From an uncultured Ruminiclostridium sp. (GTDB taxonomy: Bacteria; Bacillota; Clostridia; Oscillospirales; Ruminococcaceae), in assembly GCA_910585505.1 (NCBI GenBank), contig CAJUFF010000088.1:1-11688 (forward strand): a stretch of 11,688 nt of DNA. Reading direction: 5' to 3'. The translations under genes and the position numbers were made by a program. The notes beneath the pieces were generated by a model that had not been told where the DNA came from, made no database searches, and was given only the letters and a program-made list of their open reading frames with translations. Within the stretch, counting starts at the first letter, position 1, and every line of letters starts with the position of its first letter. Positions 6,390 through 11,688 of the stretch are shown here, in pieces.

Positions 6390-6941
6390 ATGCATCTTGA
6401 TGAAAAAACTCTGGAAAGCAGTCTTGTATATGACGGAAAAATAGTTAAGCTTTACAGGGATAAGGCGCTCCTTGAAAACAACAGTGAAGTAATCCGCGAA
6501 GTTATAAAGCATCCCGGCGGAGTGTGCGTCGTTCCGCTTACCGATGACAACGAAGTTATTATGGTAACGCAGCTCAGATACCCTCATCATAAAGTGCTTA
6601 CGGAAATTCCTGCGGGAAAGCTGGAGTGGGGCGAGGATCCTTTTGCCTGCGGAAAACGCGAGCTTAAAGAAGAAACAGGCTGCACCGCCGAAAAATACGA
6701 TTATCTCGGCTGCCTTCTGCCTACTCCCGCCTATGACACGGAAATCATTCATATGTATCTTGCCCGGGGACTTTCCCAGGCAGAACAAATGCTTGATGAG
6801 GACGAATTTCTTGATGTAAAGAAAATACCCTTTGAAAAGGCTGTGGAAATGGTAATGAACGGCGAAATCACCGACGCCAAAACACAGCTTGCGCTTCTTA
6901 AAACTAAGCTCCTTCTTGAACGTGAGAGCCTGAGGAAATAA
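6390..6941 (+). CDS. nudF: NUDIX hydrolase, ADP-ribose pyrophosphatase type
   Basis: A 183-residue cytoplasmic enzyme expected to hydrolyse ADP-ribose to AMP and ribose 5-phosphate with Mg or Mn. The complete Nudix box Gx5Ex7REUxEExGU runs from G76 to C98 (G76, E82, R90, E91, E94, E95, G97). The preceding PGGVCVVPL and QLRYPHHKVLTEIPAGKLE are typical of the ADP-ribose pyrophosphatase subgroup, as are the N-terminal beta strands that swap in the dimer. The conserved LLPTPAYDTEIIHMYLA matches the family's post-box segment. An AAAGGAC Shine-Dalgarno (6374-6380) serves the ATG. It lies 22 bp after the broken methyltransferase-like frame, so it is probably co-transcribed. Its last 38 bp overlap the 3' end of spoVG on the other strand. 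It ends in TAA. Substrate is inferred from subgroup resemblance. Confidence 0.9.
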   Translation: MHLDEKTLESSLVYDGKIVKLYRDKALLENNSEVIREVIKHPGGVCVVPLTDDNEVIMVTQLRYPHHKVLTEIPAGKLEWGEDPFACGKRELKEETGCTAEKYDYLGCLLPTPAYDTEIIHMYLARGLSQAEQMLDEDEFLDVKKIPFEKAVEMVMNGEITDAKTQLALLKTKLLLERESLRK

Positions 6942-7188
6942 AGCTGTTGTATACCGACAGTATCTCCTGCTCCAGCTCCTCCCTCGCCTCCGGACTGATG
7001 GGGTGAACTATATCTCTGAAATTTCCCGCGTCGTCCCTTCTGCTGGGCATGGCCACAAACAGTCGTTCATCTCCCTGTATTATCTTGATATCGTGTATCG
7101 CAAGAGAATTATCCACCGTTAAGGATACAACGGCGCGAAGCCTTGCTTCATTCATGGTTTTTCTTATTCTGACATCGCTGATATTCAT
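6904..7188 (-). CDS. spoVG: Septation/sporulation regulator SpoVG
   Basis: A 94-residue protein matching SpoVG throughout: MNISDVRIRKTMNEARLRAV at the N-terminus, AIHDIKIIQGDERLFVAMPS in the middle, then FRDIVHPISPEAREELEQ. SpoVG is a small site-specific DNA- and RNA-binding regulator, active in asymmetric septation and sporulation in Bacillus and in virulence and envelope regulation in other Firmicutes. The open frame extends 23 codons upstream to 7257, but the ATG at 7188 is preceded by AGGAAAGGAA with a 9-base spacer and matches the family start. It ends in TAG (6906-6904), inside the 3' end of the NUDIX gene. It is divergent from murC. Clustering near murC fits the cell-wall and septation setting. 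Confidence 0.95.
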   Translation of the reverse strand: MNISDVRIRKTMNEARLRAVVSLTVDNSLAIHDIKIIQGDERLFVAMPSRRDDAGNFRDIVHPISPEAREELEQEILSVYNSFISSGSHVQEGA

Positions 7189-7249
7189 TTTATTGCGTTC
7201 CTTTCCTGTAATAAGAATGTAATAATAGGTTTTCACGCGGCAGGCGGAA

Positions 7250-7278
7250 ATATTCATAAAACAGGTATATGTTCCGTT
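7250..7278 (-). promoter_or_regulatory. Possible sigma-H-like promoter of spoVG
   Basis: Read on the minus strand, GGA (7275-7273) and GAAT (7255-7252) are 17 bases apart, the spacing expected between the GGA and GAAT cores of sigma-H promoters, which drive spoVG in B. subtilis. Other consensus positions match poorly: C for A before GGA, and T in place of the purine three bases before GAAT. A start near 7243 would leave a ~55-base leader. This is suggestive only. Confidence 0.3.
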
Positions 7279-7290
7279 CGGAATAATTTT

Positions 7291-7319
7291 TTGATATTTA
7301 CCAAAAACGGAAGATTATG
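7291..7319 (+). promoter_or_regulatory. Weak candidate promoter for murC
   Basis: A -35-like TTGATA (7291-7296) is followed after 16 bp by GATTAT (7313-7318), which matches the -10 consensus at four of six positions. It is the best candidate between the divergent spoVG and murC genes and would start transcription near 7325, giving a ~28-base leader before the ATG at 7353. This also disfavours the upstream ATG at 7317 as the murC start. Confidence 0.35.
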
Positions 7320-7352
7320 CGGACATTTGATCCCCTCTTGAAAGGAAAAAGT

Positions 7353-8738
7353 ATGGAAGACTTTCTTACAGGCAAAAAACACATACACTTTATAGGAATA
7401 GGCGGCAGCGGTATGTACCCGCTGGCGCAAATACTCAATTCCAAAGGCTTTTACCTTACCGGCTCGGATAATAACGAAACCGAAACACTCGATATGGTCA
7501 GAAAAATGGGGATACCCGTATATTTGGGTCAAAAAGCCGAAAATATAGACGGAGCCGACCTTATTGTATACACCGCCGCCATAATGAACGACAACCCGGA
7601 ACTAATAGCTGCAAGGGAAAGCGGAGTTACTACCGTCGAAAGAGCCGTGCTTTTAGGGCTTCTCACCTCCGGTTATCCGAACACGGTATGCGTTTCGGGA
7701 ACTCATGGAAAAACTACCGTTACTTCGATGATAACTCAGATACTGCTCGCGGATAACCTTGATATCTCCGCCGTGATAGGCGGAAAGCTCAAGGCCATAG
7801 GCGGCAGCGGATTGGCCGGAAAGGGCGATACTCTTATCTGCGAAGCCTGTGAATTTCAGGATCACTTTTTGGGGCTTTCCACTGATGTTGCGGTTGTGCT
7901 TAACATTGACGAGGATCATCTTGATTATTTTAAAAATCTTGACAATATAATTGTATCATTTAACAAATTCTGTAAAAATGCCTCAAAAGCAGTTATAATC
8001 AACGGAGATGACCCCAACACAGCAAAGGCTCTCAACGGAGTTACAAATAAGGATATTATAACCTTCGGACGCAGCGAAAAAAACGACTGGTATCCCGAAA
8101 ACATTATAAACGAAGGAAATCTCGAAACACACTTCACTATAATGCACAAAAAACAGCCATTCTGCCACGCGGTTATACACGTACCGGGGGAGCACAACAT
8201 TGTAAACGCGCTTGCCGCTACCGCTGCCGCTTACTATTCTGGAGCGGATGCGGATGGCGTAAAAAAAGGACTTGACGATTTCAAGGGCGCGGGAAGGAGG
8301 TTTGAAAAATACGGCGAATACGACAAAATAACAATTGTTGACGATTACGGCCACAATCCGACGGAGATTGCCGCAACACTGTCCACCGCAAAAAAAATGA
8401 ACTTTAAGCGGGTATGGGCGGTGCATCAACCCTTTACTTATTCCAGAACCTATACTTTCCTTGATAAATTTGCTTCCGCTCTTTCCATCGCGGATAAAAC
8501 AGTGCTTACCGAAATTATGGGAAGCCGCGAGAAGAATACCTATAATATCTATGCAAAGGATTTGTGTGAAAAAATCGATGGCTGCGTCTGGTTTCCGGAA
8601 TTTGAGCAGGTGGTCGACTATGTGTGCGAAAACGCGCGGGAAGGCGACCTGATTATCACATTGGGATGCGGCGATGTATACAAAATTGCAAGAATGATCT
8701 GCAAAAAATTAAGCAAAGAAAAGGATGTGAAAAAATGA
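7353..8738 (+). CDS. murC: UDP-N-acetylmuramate--L-alanine ligase
   Basis: Cytoplasmic Mur ligase that adds L-alanine to UDP-MurNAc, the first peptide step of peptidoglycan synthesis. At 461 residues it has the usual length. Domain order is visible. The N-terminal UDP-binding domain opens with HFIGIGGSGM (GIGGSGM at 15-21). The central ATPase domain has the P-loop GTHGKTT at 116-122 and the metal-binding region VVLNIDEDHLDYF. The C-terminal domain has DDYGHNPTEI starting at 330; most MurC proteins have His-His where this has His-Asn. An in-frame ATG at 7317 was rejected because AAAGGA (7341-7346) lies 6 bases before the ATG at 7353 and the shorter protein matches the family start. It is divergent from spoVG. 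Its TGA overlaps the start of the GH3 gene as ATGA. Confidence 0.96.
   Translation: MEDFLTGKKHIHFIGIGGSGMYPLAQILNSKGFYLTGSDNNETETLDMVRKMGIPVYLGQKAENIDGADLIVYTAAIMNDNPELIAARESGVTTVERAVLLGLLTSGYPNTVCVSGTHGKTTVTSMITQILLADNLDISAVIGGKLKAIGGSGLAGKGDTLICEACEFQDHFLGLSTDVAVVLNIDEDHLDYFKNLDNIIVSFNKFCKNASKAVIINGDDPNTAKALNGVTNKDIITFGRSEKNDWYPENIINEGNLETHFTIMHKKQPFCHAVIHVPGEHNIVNALAATAAAYYSGADADGVKKGLDDFKGAGRRFEKYGEYDKITIVDDYGHNPTEIAATLSTAKKMNFKRVWAVHQPFTYSRTYTFLDKFASALSIADKTVLTEIMGSREKNTYNIYAKDLCEKIDGCVWFPEFEQVVDYVCENAREGDLIITLGCGDVYKIARMICKKLSKEKDVKK
8735..8738 (+). other. ATGA start/stop overlap coupling murC and the GH3 gene
   Basis: The GH3 ATG (8735-8737) overlaps the murC TGA (8736-8738) by the classic ATGA arrangement, with AAGGATG just upstream inside the murC end. 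This predicts translational coupling on a shared messenger. Confidence 0.9.
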
Positions 8739-11521
8739 ACAACCATGATTATCTTAACACTTCCCTCCCATTGAAAAAAAGAATCAAATCCTTGATTTCG
8801 CTTCTTACATTAGAAGAAAAAATAGGACTTATTCCCACAAGCCAAGCCGCCATACCGAGGCTCGGCATAAAGAAATACGGAGTAGGAACGGAAATTGCCA
8901 GAGGATATGTTTCTCACGATGAAAACGAACCCGCGACGGTATTCCCCCAGCCGATAGGAATGGCTTCTATGTTTGACCCCGAGCTTATGGAAAAAATAGG
9001 TAAGGTAGCGGGTACAGAGCTGCGTTATTACGAACACAATACAGATCATGACCATCTTATATTATTTGGTCCCACCGTTGACCTCGCCCGCGATCCCCGC
9101 TGGGGAAGAAACGAGGAATGTTACGGAGAGGATCCTTTTCTCGCAGGGGAAAGCGTTAAGGCGTATACAAAAGGCTTGGTTGGAACTAACCCGGATTACT
9201 ACCGCGCTTCGCCGTCCTTAAAGCACTTTTACGCAAACAACAACGAAAAGGACAGAGCTTCCTCCAGTTCAAATATTGAACCGAGAACAAAGCACGAATA
9301 TTATTACCGGGCTTTCCGTCCAGCCATCAAGGCAGGTTACGCACTCGGAGTAATGACCTCTTACAATGAGATAAACGGACTTCCAGCCATGATCAATCCC
9401 GACGTAAACAACATTTGTAAAAAACAGTGGGGTATGAAATACGCCGTAACCGACGGCGCGGACGTTTCACAAACGGTAAACGAACATAAATACACAAAAA
9501 ACCACGCAGAAACATTGGCGCTTGCCATTAAAAACGGCACCGATCTTATGTGTGAGGATCCGGCACTTGTTACCCGGTCAATAAAATGCGCTTTGGACAG
9601 CGGACTTCTTACAGAAAAAGAGCTTGACAAGGCAGTGTACAACGCTCTATGTCCCAGATTCTTATTGGGTGAATTTAACCCGCCGGAAAATAATCCATAC
9701 TTACATATTCCTCAGAGCAGCGTAAACTGCTTCAAGTCAAGAGTGCTCAACCTTCAAGCGGCGAGAGAAGCTGTAACGCTTTTAAAAAACAACGGAATGC
9801 TCCCTCTTAAAAAAGAGAATATTAAAAAGCTGGCTGTTTTGGGGGCTCACGGAAATGAAAGCTTCCGCGACTGGTACACCGGTACAAGCTCATATTATGT
9901 TACTATTTTAGACGCGCTTAAATCACTTTTGCCGGAAACGGAGATAATATACAACGACTGCCGCGATGTTATTGCGATAAAATCTTCGGCTACTGGAATG
10001 TATCTAAAAGTAAACGAGGACGAAACGGTTACCGCCAACGGAACCTCCGACGATGAAAGCTGCCATTTCGTTAAAGAGGACTGGGGCGGAGAAATTGTTT
10101 TAAAATCCGTAAAAAACGGAAAATATCTTAACCTTGAAGGAACGTACAAGGCAAGCTGCACTTCCCTTTTCACATGGTTTGTTATGCCCATACTTAAGCC
10201 TTATGTCACAAGCGGTGGAGTAGCTTATAAAAGTTGGAACAACAAATATGTTCATGTGAACGAAAAAGGATTACTTGCCGCCAAGGACTCAAGCAGAACC
10301 GAAAAAGATCAGATTTTCACGGAGGAAATAATAAGTGACGGCATAATCACCGCTGCCAATATTGCGTCAAGCTGCGACTGTGTTATAACCTGTGTGGGCA
10401 ATCACCCTCTTATAATAGCGAGAGAGGGCTATGACAGAGACAGTATTGAACTGCCATACTTCCAGAACGAGACGGTAAAAAGCGCCGTTAAAGCCAATCC
10501 CAATACAATAATGTGCATCGTTTCAAGCTACCCTTACGCTATATCCGAGCTTGACTGTACCTTACCGGCGATAATCTATACCGCTCACGGAGGTGCGGAA
10601 ATGGGCAATGCCGTTGCGGAAACGATACTCGGAATCAATAACCCCGCGGGCAGAACACCCGTTACTTGGTACCGATCAACCGAGGAACTGCCATCCATAA
10701 ACGATTACGATATTATAAAAACAAAATCCACATATCTTTATTATGACAGACAGCCTCTCTATCCCTTTGGACACGGACTCAGCTACTCGAATTTTGAATA
10801 TGACCATTTGAAGGTAAGCGACAAAAAGAACAGCTTTGAGATATCCGTAACGGTGAAAAACGTTTCCGAAACGGGAGGCGACGAAGTGGTTCAGATATAC
10901 CTTTCCGAAAAAGAAACGAGATTCAAGCGACCTCTGAAACAGCTTTGCGCCTTTAAAAGAAAGCGTATTGAAGCCGGAGAAAGCGTAACCTTTGACTTTA
11001 CGGTAGATAAGAAGGAATTTGCGCGTTGGGATACGGAAAAGGAGGATTACAGCTTTGACGAGGGAGCATATCTTATTTACGCCGGACGTTCCAGCGAAAA
11101 TATCGCCATAAGTACGGAAACTTTTCTGACAGGCGACAAACGTACACCAAGAAACCTTTATAAGAAAACTCTTGCCGTAAATTACGATGACAAAAACGGA
11201 GTTTCAATAAAAACCATCCCCGGTTCTTTAAAGGAATACGTTAAGGGTACAAGGATTTTTGGCGGAGAAATCATCTTTTATGACTGCGACTTTGAAGGCT
11301 GCGAAAAAATAAGAATCAAAGCCTCCAACGACGGTACGGCAACCCGAATTTCCTTTGAGGTAGACGGTGAAAATGTAGGAAACGCCGAACTTAAGCCGTT
11401 TGTGTATTGGGAAGAATTTAAAAGCTATGAAATCGCGCTTGAAAAGAAAATAAGCGGTGTCCATGATCTTAAGATAAGAATATCCGAACACGCAAACCTT
11501 TACTCCATAAAATTTAAATAA
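8735..11521 (+). CDS. Multidomain GH3 beta-glycosidase with inserted beta-trefoil and C-terminal beta-sandwich
   Basis: A 928-residue retaining exo-glycosidase (beta-glucosidase or beta-xylosidase type), probably cytoplasmic because no signal peptide is seen. The N-terminal GH3 barrel (about 15-310) has DPRWGR at 120-125, the conserved Lys163-His164 (LKHFYANN) and the expected nucleophile Asp240 in VTDGAD. The second GH3 domain starts near 340 (AAREAVTLLKNNGMLPL) and resumes with REGYDRDS, where Glu564 is a likely acid/base. Between them, about 411-535, sits a beta-trefoil-like insert with three repeats: Lys-Ser at 416, 457 and 499. PFGHGLSYS (677-685) leads into an FnIII-like domain. The last ~110 residues resemble a CBM6-type beta-sandwich. 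The long frame opens at 8624, but the ATG at 8735 follows AAGGATG and overlaps the murC stop. Substrate cannot be fixed from sequence. Confidence 0.93.
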   Translation: MNNHDYLNTSLPLKKRIKSLISLLTLEEKIGLIPTSQAAIPRLGIKKYGVGTEIARGYVSHDENEPATVFPQPIGMASMFDPELMEKIGKVAGTELRYYEHNTDHDHLILFGPTVDLARDPRWGRNEECYGEDPFLAGESVKAYTKGLVGTNPDYYRASPSLKHFYANNNEKDRASSSSNIEPRTKHEYYYRAFRPAIKAGYALGVMTSYNEINGLPAMINPDVNNICKKQWGMKYAVTDGADVSQTVNEHKYTKNHAETLALAIKNGTDLMCEDPALVTRSIKCALDSGLLTEKELDKAVYNALCPRFLLGEFNPPENNPYLHIPQSSVNCFKSRVLNLQAAREAVTLLKNNGMLPLKKENIKKLAVLGAHGNESFRDWYTGTSSYYVTILDALKSLLPETEIIYNDCRDVIAIKSSATGMYLKVNEDETVTANGTSDDESCHFVKEDWGGEIVLKSVKNGKYLNLEGTYKASCTSLFTWFVMPILKPYVTSGGVAYKSWNNKYVHVNEKGLLAAKDSSRTEKDQIFTEEIISDGIITAANIASSCDCVITCVGNHPLIIAREGYDRDSIELPYFQNETVKSAVKANPNTIMCIVSSYPYAISELDCTLPAIIYTAHGGAEMGNAVAETILGINNPAGRTPVTWYRSTEELPSINDYDIIKTKSTYLYYDRQPLYPFGHGLSYSNFEYDHLKVSDKKNSFEISVTVKNVSETGGDEVVQIYLSEKETRFKRPLKQLCAFKRKRIEAGESVTFDFTVDKKEFARWDTEKEDYSFDEGAYLIYAGRSSENIAISTETFLTGDKRTPRNLYKKTLAVNYDDKNGVSIKTIPGSLKEYVKGTRIFGGEIIFYDCDFEGCEKIRIKASNDGTATRISFEVDGENVGNAELKPFVYWEEFKSYEIALEKKISGVHDLKIRISEHANLYSIKFK

Positions 11522-11522
11522 T

Positions 11523-11575
11523 AAAAAGGCTTCCTTACCCAAAATATTGTATGATGGGATGGAAGCCTTTTTCTA
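11523..11575 (+). terminator. Rho-independent terminator after the GH3 gene
   Basis: A perfect 12-bp stem, AAAAAGGCTTCC (11523-11534) pairing with GGAAGCCTTTTT (11561-11572), ends in a T-rich run two bases after the GH3 stop. The 26-base loop is long but can fold further through CCC and GGG. The A/T ends of the stem could also let it work from the other strand. Confidence 0.85.
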
Positions 11576-11576
11576 T

Positions 11577-11638
11577 TTAATACTAATTCCCGATCAAAGT
11601 ATAGACAAATTTTGTTGTCGAACGGGAATTAGTATTAA
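11577..11638. repeat. 16-bp perfect inverted repeat with internal small palindrome
   Basis: TTAATACTAATTCCCG (11577-11592) is the exact reverse complement of CGGGAATTAGTATTAA (11623-11638). The 30-base spacer holds a further pair, GACAA (11604-11608) and TTGTC (11615-11619). No T-run follows, so it does not look like a terminator. Its position upstream of the promoter at the window's end suggests an operator or a small repeat element. Confidence 0.7.
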
Positions 11639-11659
11639 TACTAACAATCATTTAAAATA

Positions 11660-11688
11660 TAGACAAAATACAGAAGATGTGCTATAAT
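11660..11688 (+). promoter_or_regulatory. Strong extended -10 promoter for a gene beyond the window
   Basis: TAGACA (11660-11665, close to TTGACA) and a perfect TATAAT (11683-11688) are separated by 17 bp, with the extended -10 TGC directly before TATAAT. The ten bases TATAGACAAA around the -35 (11658-11667) also occur at 11600-11609 inside the inverted repeat, so the -35 region is duplicated. The gene it drives lies off the right edge. Confidence 0.75.

Noticed and set aside
7189..7257. 23-residue N-terminal extension of spoVG
   Set aside because: Family start and Shine-Dalgarno both point to the ATG at 7188.
7317..7352. Upstream ATG for murC
   Set aside because: No Shine-Dalgarno at proper spacing, overlap with the candidate -10 box, and the extra 12 residues do not fit the family.
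8624..8734. 37-residue N-terminal extension of the GH3 frame
   Set aside because: It lies wholly inside the murC 3' end in another frame, is basic and unlike GH3 starts, and the ATG at 8735 has a good ribosome binding site.

Overview
The window looks like part of the chromosome of an anaerobic, spore-lineage Firmicute, most likely a gut-type Clostridia (Oscillospiraceae/Ruminococcaceae-like). The evidence is a septation/sporulation regulator gene (spoVG), the DUF1934-argS pair typical of Firmicutes, AAAGGA-type Shine-Dalgarno sequences, a canonical sigma-A promoter and moderate, A-rich base composition. No tRNA, rRNA, CRISPR array, transposase or phage gene is visible.

Layout. Positions 1-1408 hold the 3' part of a prephenate dehydrogenase gene (tyrA, cut by the left edge) and a polytopic membrane protein of unknown function. 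Positions 1409-1748 hold no gene but contain a 178-bp MITE-like element with perfect 14-bp terminal inverted repeats, followed by a strong promoter. That promoter should drive a tight three-gene unit: a divergent D-Ala-D-Ala ligase-like protein, a DUF1934 beta-barrel protein and arginyl-tRNA synthetase (argS). Positions 5011-5194 contain a second, unrelated inverted-repeat element. Next come a homocysteine methyltransferase-like reading frame broken by one in-frame TAG, and a NUDIX ADP-ribose pyrophosphatase gene. The NUDIX gene converges on, and overlaps, spoVG on the minus strand. spoVG is divergent from murC. murC is coupled by an ATGA overlap to a large multidomain GH3 beta-glycosidase gene, which is closed by a strong terminator. 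The window ends in a 16-bp inverted repeat and an extended -10 promoter for a gene beyond the edge.

How the parts work together. Most genes are housekeeping: tyrosine synthesis, peptidoglycan precursor synthesis (murC), arginine charging, nucleotide clean-up and developmental regulation. The unusual parts are two enzyme-like proteins that have lost family-defining residues. The Ddl-like protein lacks two of three Mg ligands. The homocysteine-methyltransferase-like protein lacks the zinc cysteines and carries an internal amber codon. Each lies just downstream of a MITE-like repeat. The GH3 protein is also notable: it has a beta-trefoil (fascin-like) domain inserted in its second domain and a C-terminal beta-sandwich, yet no signal peptide. 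I see no clearly new multi-gene system. The best leads are the amber-interrupted methyltransferase relative, the Ddl pseudoenzyme and the GH3 architecture.
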